Shown here piece after piece: positions 1 through 9,726 of a DNA stretch of 64,000 bases. A program made the position numbers and the translations under genes. The notes beneath the pieces are model-generated. The model made no database searches, was not told the DNA's origin, and saw nothing but the letters and a program-made list of their open reading frames with translations. The stretch lies in contig NW_020825327.1 in assembly GCF_003286085.1 (NCBI RefSeq), positions 1,116,001 to 1,180,000 of the forward strand, read 5' to 3'. This DNA comes from Drosophila persimilis. Taxonomy: Eukaryota > Arthropoda > Insecta > Diptera > Drosophilidae. Numbering within the stretch: position 1 is the first letter of the stretch; each line of letters starts with the position of its first letter.

Positions 1-103
1 CATATAAGGAAGAGATCTAACTGCTCTGCGATCTCGTGCAGAGACCTGCGGCAGTCATTTACAGTCGCTGAGTTCGACGATATTGAGCCTAGAGCTTTGA
101 TAG

Positions 104-880
104 CTAGCTGTCCGAGAAGACGCACACTAAGTGCGTGTCTAGACGTAGTTTGGAGACTACAGAAATGGCCTCCTTGATGGCTTCAATCTCCGCTTGGAAC
201 ACACTACAGTGGTCCGGGAGCCTGAAGCAATGACTGATGCTCAGCTCGCTGCAGTAGACTCCGCCTCCCACGCGGCCGTCTAACTTTGAGCCATCGGTGT
301 AGAAGTGGACCACATTTGCGGGTCCTGGTTCGCCCATCTCCCAGTCCTCCCTAGGTGGGATTGATACCTGGAAAGCCGTCGAGAGGTGATCACTAGGGAT
401 ACAATAATCTGTTCTCTCAGGTAGTTGCGGGAGTCTCGTCAGGATTCCCGATTGCCCAACCGCGGACGCTTTCCACAGTCTGGCTTCTCTCATTCTGAGG
501 GCAGAAAGTGTTGCCACCTTCTTTCCCATGAGATCTACAGGGAGGAGGTCCAGCCCAGTATCCAGGGCTTCCTCTGGAGTAGTGCGTAGCCCGCCAGTGA
601 TGCATAGCTCTGCCATGCGTTGAACTCTGCTGAGTTTATTGAGGCATGTCCTTCTGTCTTCCACCATACCACCACTCCATAGAGCATGATCGGTCGTATG
701 ATGGCGGTCAACTATATAGGGGGTCATTCCCCATTTTAGTCCGATGGATTTCCTGCAAGTATAGAGGGCCACTGTGGCCTTCTTTACTCTATCCTCTATA
801 CTCAATTTCCAGTCGAGCTTTCTATCGAGGATTAGGCCAAGATATTTGGCGTTGCTGCTGAAAACTAACGCTTCCCACAT
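104..880 (-). pseudogene. LOA-1 thumb and RNase H fragment (copy A)
   Basis: The N-terminal part continues the RT thumb region (LGLILDRKLDWKLSIEDRVKKA), followed by a linker and then an RNase H domain that starts at about residue 190. Visible RNase H landmarks are FYTDGSKLDG (first catalytic Asp), the QAEIEAIKEAI helix with its Glu, and VFSDS (third acid). A stop follows directly after VFSDS, where copy B reads on with NQAAIKAL; a small indel near base 104 is the likely cause. RNase H in LOA elements removes RNA during target-primed reverse transcription. Broken copy. Confidence 0.82.
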
Positions 881-1674
881 AGTCTTGGGGGAATCAGTAC
901 CGGAACCTTGTACTTCCTAGTGAAAAGCACCAGTTCCGTTTTAGACGGGTTGACGCCTAACCCACATTTGTCTGCCCATTTCGACATTTTCGTGAGAGTA
1001 CTTGTCATGCACTCACACAACGTCTGCGGAAATTTTCCGGAGAGTGCTATATCAACATCGTCCGCATACGCCACCACGCGGCAGCCACCCCCCTCTATCT
1101 CGCGCAGCAGTTCGTTCACTGGCACGTTCCATAGGAGAAGCGAGAGGACTCCGCCCGGCGGGGTGCTTTCGGCGGATCTTCCTTTCCGATAGGCATGCTG
1201 GGGGTCTGAGATTAGACTAGGCGGAATATTCACCGTGAGATACATCCCCAAAAGCTGTTCCATCGTCTTCAAAAGGAAAGACGATAGACTTATGGGTCTG
1301 AAATCTTTGGGGGCCGTGTGCGAGGGCTTGCCTGCCTTGGGAATGAAGACGACTTTGGTATGAAGCCAGGTTTCCGGGATATATCCATAGGAGAAGATTC
1401 CTTCGTATATCCTTCTGAGCCAATTCGTGGCTGTTTGTCCAGCGTGAATCAGTTGGGCAGGGATGATGCCATCTGGCCCCGCAGACTTGTATGTTTTGAA
1501 GCTTTTGATTGCCCAGGAAATGTTCTCCTGGCTTAGCAGTTTCATGATATCACTTGAGGCAACGGAAGGAACCGCGATGTAGTGTGGTCTGTTTTCATCG
1601 CAGCCGGTAAAGTGGGTGTTAAGGAGAAGATTTACCGACTCATTGCTGGACGTTGTTTTACGATTGGTCGACAT
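865..1674 (-). pseudogene. LOA-1 reverse transcriptase fragment (copy A)
   Basis: Reverse transcriptase core of LOA-1. Visible RT blocks are AGPDGIIP, DFRPISLSS, and VAYADDVDIAL with the catalytic YADD, followed by the GLGVNPSKTEL block. Between KGRSAES and PPGGVLS the fingers/palm segment is missing compared with copy B (61496-61732), which keeps the FLDIEGAF block there; this is an in-frame deletion. Just upstream (around 1655-1665) the reading frame is shifted by one base: minus-strand codons continue from 1784 in another frame and meet this frame at the position where copy B is uninterrupted. There is no genuine start codon here. Non-functional. Confidence 0.85.
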
Positions 1675-1784
1675 TCTTCAGGTAGCCCAGAGTGGGTGTA
1701 GTCTTCGAAAGAACTTTGCGAAAGCGCGAGGCTTCTAAGTTATTCTCAATGTCGCTACAGAACTTACGCCATGAGGCGCGTTTG

Positions 1785-1945
1785 GCTAGAGCAACGACAT
1801 TTTGTACCCAGACTTCTGTGATATGTCACTGTTATAGGTATATTATAAAACTTCACCCCGCCCACTTCCGCCCCCACAAAGAGCGAAAATCTATGGCATC
1901 CACAATTTTAAAGATACGAGAAAACAAAAACGCAGAATCGTAGTG
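1785..1945. mobile_element. DINE-1/INE-1-like fragment
   Basis: About 160 bp with the features repeated in all DINE-1 copies of this window: an AGAGCAACGACAT start, a cytosine-rich CCGCCCCCACAAAG block, GCATCCACAATTTTAAAGAT and an AACGCAGAATC end. DINE-1 is a non-autonomous Helitron-like repeat of drosophilids and codes for nothing. The fragment abuts the truncated LOA-1 copy on its left. The following ~140 bp up to the CR1-1 3' end holds nothing recognisable. Confidence 0.75.
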
Positions 1946-2084
1946 TGAGGGAGCATACAGTCCACCCATATTTTGCCACATACCATTCTCTAAGTACCCA
2001 CTTAGTCTCTTATCTTTAAAGAGGGGGGGAAGCCGAGATCACGGCAGACGCCAATGGATTTTTTTTTGGGGTTGGTTATTCTTG

Positions 2085-3108
2085 GACGTTGACATGCAAT
2101 GACTGCATTTTGCAAGAGGCGATGCAAATACTGCACCGTCAAGTGGCCCGTCTGAAACCAGCAGAAGGCTGTTACGCGAGCATGCATGAAAGATAGCTGT
2201 TAGACTAATATTCGAGGAAAATTAGCACTAAACTTACTAAGAGAATTAGGCATGCACACAAAATACAAATACCACTACAATTACTAATTACTAGAAAGGT
2301 GTGCAAGGATTAGTAATTTAATAAGAGGAAGAGAATTAGTGGTGGATATGATATGGTAGAGAGAATTATAATCCGAGCATAAGTCCCTAGACGGTTCATT
2401 CAAGGAATAAATCGATCTCCAAAGTGGAAGGAACAGCGGTATAAAATTTCTAGTAAGTCTAATAGGGATCGTGAAGTTTATGCGGCTCAACAGATCAGGG
2501 CTGTCTATGTCACCCCTGATCAAGTTCTGCATAAAAATCACACCAAGCATTTTTCTACGGTTAACTAAGGATGGGAGGTTTACTAATAGCAGTCTACTAT
2601 AGTAATATGGGAGTCCCACACCCACATCCCAGTTAAAGCCCCGCAGAGCAAGGAGTAAGAAGATTTTATGTGTTTTTTGCACAACACCATGACTGAAACT
2701 TATTGAGATCGGATTGCAAGCGAGAATGAAATGAAATTTCCTTGTACTGGACACAGAGTTTAACATCATCCGCATACATAAGTACTCGAGAGTATGTTAA
2801 TACCGAAGGCAAGTCATTAATAAAGAGTGTGAAGAGTAAGGGGCCTAGATGGCTGTCCTGTGGTACTCCCGAAGAAACCTTTACTGGAGAAGAGAGGGAG
2901 TTTTTGAAGAGAGCTCTTTGAGACCTGGAACAAAGATAGCTAGAAATCCATCTCGAGGGTTGTGCGGAAACCTTAAAAGGTCAAGTTTATGCGCTAAAAG
3001 GGAATGGTTTACAGAGTCTACAGAGCTTACAGAATGCTTAACTAAAGTCGGTGTAAATAACATCCGTCTGTAAGTTACCTTGAAAGCATTCAATAATGAA
3101 AGAGGTTA
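2085..3108 (-). mobile_element. CR1-1 copy A, 5'-truncated CR1/Jockey-group LINE
   Basis: This is the minus-strand 3' portion of the CR1-1 family, defined by the longer copies at 53816-57036 and 57037-60505. It begins (5') inside the RT at the TDVIYTDFS block near 3108 and ends with the shared 3' tail (GCATGTCAACGTCCA on the minus strand) near 2085. An internal deletion joins sequence just after the YADD-type block to the C-terminal VQK region. The 5' truncation is typical of LINE insertions. The family has no RNase H and has an ORF1 with a zinc finger (see copy D), which is why it is placed in the CR1/Jockey group. Confidence 0.85.
2284..3093 (-). pseudogene. CR1-1 RT C-terminal remnant (copy A)
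   Basis: Two overlapping broken frames. The upstream part (2881-3093) covers DVIYTDFSK to the LLAHKLDLL block, and the downstream part (2284-2775) runs from the start of the YADD region (MRMMLNSVSS, degraded) straight into ALRGFNWDVG and the conserved C-terminal tail LVNRRKMLGVIFMQNLIRGD. The catalytic YADD is destroyed, and about 180 codons are missing relative to copy C. Non-functional. Confidence 0.8.
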
Positions 3109-3720
3109 TCTCAGCAAAAGCAGCCGGCCCAACAACAGCAACGACAGAGAAGCATAGAAAACCGTAAGCGATAAGGCAAGCCAACAGCAACGACGTGCCA
3201 GCAGCGGAGCAAGAAAGAGCAGAACGCAGCAGCAGCAGAGGAGAGACGACGAAACACCGAGAACCGTAAGCGATAAGGCAAGCCAACAGCAACGACGCGC
3301 CAGCGGCTAAAAAGAGAGACGAAAGCTACCGGCGCAGCAGCAGATGCCGAAAGAGCGTAAGAACGAGAGCGCCAGGCCTCTGCCGCTGCAATAACAACGA
3401 CGCTAGCTGGCCGCGCTGACGCTGGATCGGTAGAGCCAGCAGAATGCCGTTTTTGAGCTGGGGACAAAAAGAGAACGAGAAGCTGAAAAAAGTCGGTTGG
3501 AGAGTGCCGTACGAAACGGACGTGTCTGCGCTTAGAGTTCAGGATCGGGCGGCCTGAGAAATAATTAAAACACGTGTTCAACGGGATCCACGCGTACATG
3601 AAGATTACACCAGTGGTCCCAGTGAAGATCCTGCACCAAAGTCCCGCCAACGGAAGAGGAAGGAGACAGCAGTGGAGAGCAATCAACGTGGGAGTTCAGG
3701 AGTAAGCGAGTGCTTAAAGT
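3109..3720. other. Unassigned GC-rich segment with a 102-bp-spaced direct repeat
   Basis: Purine-rich on the plus strand and rich in CAGCAACGAC and GAGCAAGA-like motifs. A ~34-bp unit beginning CCGTAAGCGATAAGGCAAGC occurs at about 3162 and again at about 3264. A minus-strand open frame (3111-3686) is low in complexity (Ala/Ser/Leu-rich) and I do not regard it as a gene. The composition resembles LTRs or 5' leaders of Drosophila retroelements such as the CAG-rich LTR at 25096, but there is no second copy in the window that would define an LTR. Confidence 0.4.
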
Positions 3721-3789
3721 CTTTAAACGGGCTGCTAAGCTGTGCGATAGGCATGGAAATGAAGAAATAAAGAGGAAAAGAATGGTGAT

Positions 3790-4190
3790 TCGTATTCCTT
3801 AGAGATGCCTGTCGGCGCTCTCGTACGATTCCCCCGTAGTTCGTAGGATCCAACTGGATCCGAAGCTGCCATCCGGCAATAGCCTAAGTGCATGATCCCA
3901 GTAGTTTCCGTAGGGTCCCGAAGGTGCCATCCGGCGATTGCCTCAGTACTCTCGGTGATACCTGTTGGTTCCAAATGTGGCAGCGACCCCCGTAGTAACC
4001 CATAGTCTGATAGGACCTCGAAAGCGAGGTCTGGCGATTGCCTCGGTGCCCACGGCGAACCTGCCGGTATCCCCGTCTGATGTTCAACCCTTAACGTGGC
4101 TGGCAGGCCAGCGGATCCGCGAGGGAGCCGTCCGGCGATTGTCTAAGCGTACTCGACGAAACTTTCTGACACGCCGCGTACGGTACTCCT
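3790..4190. repeat. Degenerate tandem repeats with a CCGGCGATTGCCT core
   Basis: Four degenerate units share a core CCGGC(G/A)AT(T/A)G(C/T)CTMAG. The cores lie at about 3873, 3931, 4031 and 4132, so the spacing is about 60 then 100 and 100 bp. Each core is preceded by GGATCCGAAG- or GGGACCCGAAGG-like sequence and followed by a T/GTACTC-like tail. There is no convincing protein in any frame. It may be a tandem-repeat promoter or 5' UTR of a lost retroelement, or an unrelated minisatellite. I do not recognise it. The next ~120 bp to the DINE-1 element are also unassigned. Confidence 0.55.
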
Positions 4191-4314
4191 TCACCTCGGT
4201 CGATCACATCTGCAGGACTGGGGCGCAGTCCACCATTGTCGGCCCAAAACTCGGAGTCCCAGAAAATTATAAATATTGCTGTAATTTCGACCCAGGTGAA
4301 TTGTAGCCCATCCA

Positions 4315-4990
4315 GGATCGCTTCTTTACAGTAGAGAATGACTATATCTTCTAGACTTCCAGATCGTATTATTATTATAGCCAGAATAATGACAAAAATT
4401 TCTTTCTTTCTCGCTCTGTCTCTGTCAAACCACACGTGTCATGGTCGGCTTTGCCTATCGCAAACAGTGAGCACCTAGATCTCAGAGACTATAAGAGCTA
4501 GAGCATCCAAATCCAATGGTATCCACACTCCTGTGTTATAGAACCTGCACAAGTATATTTCAAAATTTCGCCCCACCCCTTTCCGCCCCCGCACCGGACG
4601 AAAATCTTTGGCATCCACAAATCGCAGACTATTAGAGCTAGAGCAACCAAATTTTGAATCCATACTCCTGTTAGATCTCACCGTTACAAGTGTATTTCAA
4701 AATTTCGCCTCTCCCTCTTCCGCCCCCACAAAGGATGAAAATCTGTGGCATCCACCATATTGAAGATACAGGAAAATTAAAAACGCACAATCATATCTAC
4801 CAGATTGCCAAATTTGAATCAGATCGGATCATTTGTATAGCCAAAAGGAACAAATCAATTTGCAGTGGCTATGCAGCGGCCGACGACATGTTCAGGCACG
4901 TTTTCTGGCTCTCTCGCACACACTTTTTTTCGCTCAATGTAGCCATACGGACTATGTATGTATCGGGTATAATGTAGAGTTGCGATATAT
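4315..4990. mobile_element. DINE-1/INE-1-like element, the most complete copy
   Basis: This copy holds the blocks of the family in order: GAATGACTATATCTTCTAG, CCAGATCGTATTATTATTATAGCC, the GACAAAAATTTCTTTC stretch, two successive ~150-bp repeats (each with a CTCAGAGACTATAAGAGCTAG-type start, CAAAATTTCGCC, CTTCCGCCCCC and GGCATCCAC), then AAAAACGCACAATCATATC, GCAGTGGCTATGCAGC and the terminal block ATCGGGTATAATGTAGAGTTGC. The copy at 63186-64000 has the same blocks in the opposite orientation. Non-coding and Helitron-like. Confidence 0.8.
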
Positions 4991-5470
4991 GCTGAATTAT
5001 ATGGAGTTGGACGAACGTAGATGACTTTGTAGATGTGGATGGTTGTATATATGTATATGTACGTATGTATATATTATGTTATATTTATTGGCACTATAAT
5101 TTGAAGTAGCTGTTAAATAAAGCGATATAAGAATGTGGTCACTGGATCGGAGGTGGAAAGCAGTATCTAACTCGGATCAAACCTAAACCTTTGCAAAAGT
5201 AGAAGGCTACAACCGTTGGCAGAACGAAGTATGGTGTAATTTAGAGCTAGAGCGATAAATACATAAATATGTATATGTATACGGGGGCTGGCGTATTAGT
5301 CGGCGGATAGAATTGGGCTCGCTGCGGGTGCACAGACCACGGAACTCGGAGCAAGACCGTTTTACTCGGTGTGTGGATGTGAGTTCTTAGGAGCACTCGA
5401 AGAAACAGAGAACGCCCGGAATTGCAGATAATATGGCGTCGTCAGAAAGAACGGTGAAAGAAAAAATTGG
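4991..5470. other. Unassigned stretch
   Basis: Partly AT-rich with TATATGTATATGTA simple-sequence tracts (about 5045-5080 and 5262-5282), the rest of mixed composition. No coding region, RNA gene or recognisable repeat was found in either strand. Confidence 0.6.
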
Positions 5471-5689
5471 AATCTATATACATACATAAACATATGTCCA
5501 GACTTCTCCTTTTAATTTGGCGAAGATCCATCTCGAAGGACCAATGTTTATAGGGGGGCGGATCGAGACGCAATAATCTAACGAAGAGGACGGTATTATA
5601 GAATAACTCCAACTCGTCGTATTAAGAAACGCAGTTGGGTTCCAATATTTATATATGTCGTATATTTGACGATTCGTCTTGTATGTCGG

Positions 5690-5835
5690 CCGTTTGAAAC
5701 GGGGATGGAATCGTAGCTCATTTTTCATCAGGTGCCAATTTTTCCGAGGGACATGACCGTCCTCAACTCCTCTGTTCGGGACAGCAATTAGGGTCTTGCC
5801 TTTCGCCACCTCAGCGACACAGTGTTCGCGAAACG
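5690..5835 (-). pseudogene. LOA-type ORF1 fragment
   Basis: A short minus-strand remnant whose translation (EVAKGKTLIAVPNRGV, then DGHVPRKNWHLMKNEL) lines up with the ORF1 of the LOA-type element at 53100-53555 (EVARGKTLIVVLDRGS, DGQVPRDKWHLVDNEL). In LOA elements this block lies just upstream of the nucleic-acid-binding DUF4780-type domain of ORF1. Both flanks are unrelated, so this is an isolated scrap. The open frame continues to 5474, but I see no homology there. Confidence 0.65.
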
Positions 5836-6029
5836 ACCCGTTATCCGTTTATCCCCATCAGTAGCAGAAAACAGGTGGAAACGGCGAGAAAAACCGTATG
5901 AGGAGGAGGCTGGACTGGGCTAGGTGTTAGCTGGACATCCGGCTGTCATTTAGAAAGCAACTGCAGCAGACACACTGGAAGGCACCCTGCGTAGTCACGG
6001 TTTCAAAAATGATGCTGAGTCACAGAGGC

Positions 6030-6480
6030 CAAGACCAAGAGACAGCTATTCAACGTGGTTAAGTCATCTATCCTATATGTAGCGCCGATATGGGCTCAGG
6101 CTACGAGCACCAAAATTTACACTAAGGGCATTGGGGAATTTCCGACTCGGTGCACTGCGGGTAAGTTCAGCGTTCCGTACAGTCTCCACAAAGGCCATAC
6201 CAACCGTCGAACTTGCAGCGAAAGAAGACAGCGAAAACCACAAGGGAAGAAGGGCCGCCACCACACAGGCAGCCGCCAGAACGGCTAGGACCAGGACGAG
6301 GGTTGAATGTCTGGAGAGCTGGCAACTCAGATAGAATAATGCTGTAACTGGCCGTTGGACCCACCGACTAGTCCCCAATAGGGCAGAATAGATGAAACGG
6401 CGGCATGGAAAAGTAACGTTCGCACTGACACAAGTTCTCAGCGGAGCACCGGAAAACGCGCGCAGACGAAGAGAATTCAT
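6030..6480 (+). pseudogene. R1-clade ORF2 C-terminal fragment
   Basis: Pieces in alternating frames resemble the post-RT region of the R1-clade element at 14692-19744. One piece is VVKSSILYVAPIWAQAT, matching SVVTSQLLYAAAVWSKAT. The next is SSAFRTVSTKAIPTV, matching the ACAFRTISDDAALV segment. The last is RRHGKVTFALTQVLSGAPENA, matching RKHGQVDFHLTQMLSGHGCF. Order and strand agree, but sequence between the blocks is lost and several frameshifts are present. It is the remnant of a different R1-type family, not a copy of the full one. Confidence 0.6.
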
Positions 6481-6499
6481 TATATTCTTGATCAGCATC

Positions 6500-6766
6500 A
6501 ATAGCCGAGTCGATTGAGCCGTCTGTCTGTCCGATTGTCGGTCTGACCGCCCGTCCGTCTGTCCGTTCTATGAGCGCCCAGTGCTCAGAGACTATAAGAG
6601 CTATAGCAACGACATTGTGTATCCAGAATTCTGTGATACTCCTATGTCACTATTACAAGTGTATTTCAAAATTTCGGCTCGCCCCTTTTCGCCTCCACAA
6701 AAGACTAAAATCTGTGTCATCCACAATTTTAAATATACAAGATAACAAAAAACGCAGAATTTTATT
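6500..6766. mobile_element. DINE-1/INE-1-like fragment
   Basis: It starts with a pyrimidine-rich CCGTCTGTCTGTCCG tract typical of DINE-1 elements, followed by CTCAGAGACTATAAGAGCTA, CAAAATTTCGG, GTCATCCACAATTTTAAATA and AAAACGCAGAATTTT. It is the same orientation as the element at 4315-4990 and keeps one internal repeat unit only. On its right it abuts the 3' end of CR1-2. Confidence 0.75.
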
Positions 6767-7722
6767 TTAATTGATTTATTAAATTAACAAATTATCTGTT
6801 AATAATGGTACTTATTTACAAAAGGCGGAAAAAAGAGCAGTTAAAACTTAGCTAAATTTAAGTGATTATAAATATTGCATGCAATTAGTTTAAGAGACAG
6901 TTCAGGGGATAGGGTATGACAGAGGGAGTTATGGCCTAAAACCCTAAAAGATTCATGTTCGGCATAATTAAACCTACATATGGGTAAACGGATAGGCCTA
7001 AAAGTACGGGTAGTCCTAGATGGGACGCCCAAGTCAATCTGACCCAAGAGAGTTTGGGAGTCAACAATCCCGAGAAGGAGCTTGTGCACGAACATTACGC
7101 CATTGCATATTCTGCGATGGTGCAACGACGGCAGCTCAATAAGATTTAACCTAGACGGGTAGGGTGGCTAGATTCTACCCGAGTCCAAGTTTAAGTTACG
7201 AAGGGTAAAAATTAAAAATTGCTTTTTCACGGATTCAATAACAACCTGCTGTTATTTATACTGTGGTATCCACACATAGGAACAATACTACGGGTCGTCA
7301 AACTCCTTGGAGCAACGTTTGATGAACGCTAAAACACACGTAGCTTTATTTACTGTTGCGGCTATATGGCTGTTAAACACATCTTATGATCAAATTTTAC
7401 TCCGAGGTCATTTGAACTCGAAATCCGAACGTATGAGACGTATGGAGCGCGACGGTAAAATGTCATAAGTTTGCAATTAGAAAATTGCTTTTGCACGGAT
7501 TCAATAACAACCTGCTGCTCTTTATACTGCGGGCACCACACACAAGAACAATACTCCAATATAGGACGTACTAACAAGATATACAGTTGTTTCGTAACGT
7601 ACCGGTCGTCAAACTCCTTGGACCAACGCTTGATGAACGCTTAAACACCCGTAGATCTATTTACAGTTGCAGCTATATGGCTGTTAAAACACATATTATG
7701 ATCAAAAAGGACTCCGAGGTCA
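6767..7722 (-). mobile_element. CR1-2 element, 3' segment (segment 4 of 4)
   Basis: This is the 3' end of a minus-strand CR1/Jockey-group LINE that was later split by BEL-1, the R1-clade element and a gypsy element. The minus-strand frame 6841-7125 encodes the conserved C-terminal tail (FVHKLLLGIVDSQTLLGQIDLGVP, partial), equivalent to the NLIRGDIDSPDLL tail of CR1-1, and 7362-7577 contains RPILEYCSCVWCPQYKEQQ. A tandem duplication (see 7221-7722) sits inside it. The right end is the GGTCA target duplication of BEL-1. CR1-2 is related to CR1-1 but clearly a different family. Confidence 0.8.
7221..7722. repeat. Tandem duplication, 266-bp period, within CR1-2
   Basis: The segment beginning GCTTTTTCACGGATTCAATA at 7221 recurs (GCTTTTGCACGGATTCAATA) at 7487, and the two copies are colinear through the CTTGGAGCAACG/CTTGGACCAACG block to the ACTCCGAGGTCA sequence. 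BEL-1 landed in the second copy exactly after GGTCA, while the first copy continues uninterrupted as GGTCATTTGAACTCG, which shows the empty-site sequence. Confidence 0.8.
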
Positions 7723-8086
7723 TGTTGTGAAATCCTCGATACGAGCTTTCAATGTTGAGCAGAAATGCTCTGGGGAATCTTTGCGTTTAATAATGTACTA
7801 CACGATATAGACAATTCGAGATTTATTCATTTATACTTCAATCAACTTAAACTTTAATCGTAATCGCGTATAGAGCACAATGTAATGGGTAATACGGGTT
7901 TAAGCGCGGCCGGCTGCAACTGCTAATTGTCGTTGTGATTTCGTCGACACGCAAACGAAGACTCTTCTTGGTGATCGGAGACGAGGTTACGCCGCCCTAG
8001 CATGAAACGACGCCGTTCTCCGAGTGGGCAATCGCAGTTAAAGCGCTCTCACTCTCTTTGTAGTTTAACCCTTAGAAAACCGTCCA
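7723..8086 (-). repeat. BEL-1 3' LTR
   Basis: 364 bp, TG...CA termini (TGTTGTG... and ...ACCGTCCA on the plus strand). It is nearly identical to 14128-14491; visible differences include ATTCATTT/ATTAATTT, AGAGCAC/AGAGTAC, GTCGACA/GTCGATA and GTTAAAG/GTTAGAG. Confidence 0.93.
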
Positions 8087-8211
8087 TGCCGCCCCCAATA
8101 CTGGGACCAGTATTAGAAACCAAAGGATGTCACATGTGAATGCTCTGTGAATAAATAAAGTGTTCGTTATGGTACATGTATGGTCGAATGGCGCTAGCAA
8201 CGGTGGTAGGA

Positions 8212-9726
8212 TTATTCTGAGGTATGTGGCAACGGTAGCCGACATAGTTTAGAGACCGATCGTTTGTATACGCCTGATGCTGTTTTAACAGTTGCGACTC
8301 TGACTAAACTGTCAGCTCCAGGGTGAACTTCTATTATCCTTCCCAGTTTCCACTCGTTGGGTGGCAGTCGGTCATCCTTGACAATTACTAGATCGCTGAC
8401 TTGTAGATTGTCGGCTTCATGTCGCCACTTTGGACGGGCTTGAAGATGTGATAGCCAATCCGAACTCCAACGCTTCCAAAATTGCCGGATCATTTTCTGT
8501 CCTTCCAGAAATTGGACTGTGAGTGGAACATCCCTTGTCGTTACATCCGGCGGAGCTAATAATGAATCTCCAATAAGAAAATGTGCCGGGGTGAGGACAG
8601 CTAGGTCCTCCGGCTCCGCGCTTAGTGGACATAAAGGTCTGGAATTTAAACAGGCTTCAATTTGTGTTAGCACGGTAGCAAGTTGTTCGTAGGTCATTTT
8701 ATATCCTGAAAAAGCTCGATAGAGATGTGTTTTGACAGACTTTACATTTGCCTCCCAAAGGCCTCCGAAATTAGGACTATACGGTGGATTAAAATGCCAT
8801 TGGACGTTTCGGGCCGCTAAAGCAGGTATTACAGTTGTGGGTAGCTCTCGTTTCAAATGTATTTGCCAGGTTTGAAGAGCCCGGTGGGCACCAATGAAGT
8901 TCGTGCCGCAGTCGCTATACATGTGTTGACAGTAACCCCGACGCGCGATGAAACGTTGTAGGGCCATGAGAAAGTGTTCGGTGGTTAAGCCCGTGACCGC
9001 TTCAAGATGAATTGCCTTTGTAGCCAAACAGATGAAAACTGCGATATACGCCTTGTAGTTTGTGTGTCCACGGAATCTGGATGCTTGAATTTCGAACGCG
9101 CCTGTATAGTCCACTCCGGTGGCGATGAATGCACGAGTTGGCGAATTGACTCTATGTAGGGGAAGATCGGCCATCAATTGTGCTGCTGGTTTCGGTCGGT
9201 GACGAAAACATCGGACGCATTGTCGAAGAATGCGTTTGACAGTTTGTTTTCCGTTGACTATCCAGAATTTGTGTCGAATAGTGGCCAGCGTTAATTCGGT
9301 GCCGCCGTGGAGTGCGAGACGGTGGGCATTACGCACGACGAGATCGGTAAAATGATGATGATTGGGAATGATCATTGGTTGTCGCTGGCTTATTGGAAGG
9401 TGCATTGCATTTCGCAGTCGACCTCTGACTCGTAGAATTTGTTGGTCATCTAGAAATGGGGATAATTGACACAGCTTGTGTGTGCCCGATAGTGCCTTGC
9501 TTCCCTTCAACCTCAATATTTCTGTCTCGTAGACCTCCTGTTGAATGCTGCGAACGAGATGAATTAAAGCGTTGTCGAGCTCCTGCACACTCAGTGGTCC
9601 AGACAGTTTGTCCCCTTTGGCTTGAATGTTATGTATAAACCGTAGAACATATGCCATGACTGATATTAACCTGTCGTATGAGGACGAGTTTTGGATGAAG
9701 GCTTCTGGAGCCTCCGAGACATGCAC
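8212..9726 (-). pseudogene. BEL-1 integrase
   Basis: Frame-shifted continuation of the polyprotein. The N-terminal part holds a HHCC-like zinc-binding region (HRLALHGG...TVKRILRQCVRCFRHRP). The catalytic core has GVDYTGAF (D), YSDCGTNFIGA (D) and NFGGLWEANVKSVK (E), so a D,D,E triad is visible. The DUF5641-type C-terminal domain follows (FWKRWSSDWLSHLQARPKW, then LVIVKDDRLPPNEWKLGRI), typical of BEL/Pao integrases. It ends just before the 3' LTR. The domain itself is open from end to end. Confidence 0.9.

Larger units (their letters stand above)
1..1784 (-). mobile_element. LOA-1 copy A, truncated LOA-clade non-LTR retrotransposon
   Basis: This is the 3' half of ORF2 of a LOA-clade (I-superfamily) LINE, read on the minus strand: reverse transcriptase, then an RNase H domain that runs off the left edge of the window. 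It matches, in opposite orientation, the copy at 60506-63185. The upstream end of the coding sequence is lost near 1784, where DINE-1-like sequence starts. The assignment rests on a YADD-type RT followed directly by RNase H and on the characteristic region after YADD (NPSKTELVLFTRKYKVP). The RT has an internal deletion and frameshifts, so the copy is dead. Confidence 0.85.

Noticed and set aside
3111-3686. 191-codon minus-strand open frame, Ala/Ser/Leu-rich
   Set aside because: Low-complexity composition driven by GC-rich repeats, no domain, and it overlaps a direct repeat; not a believable gene.
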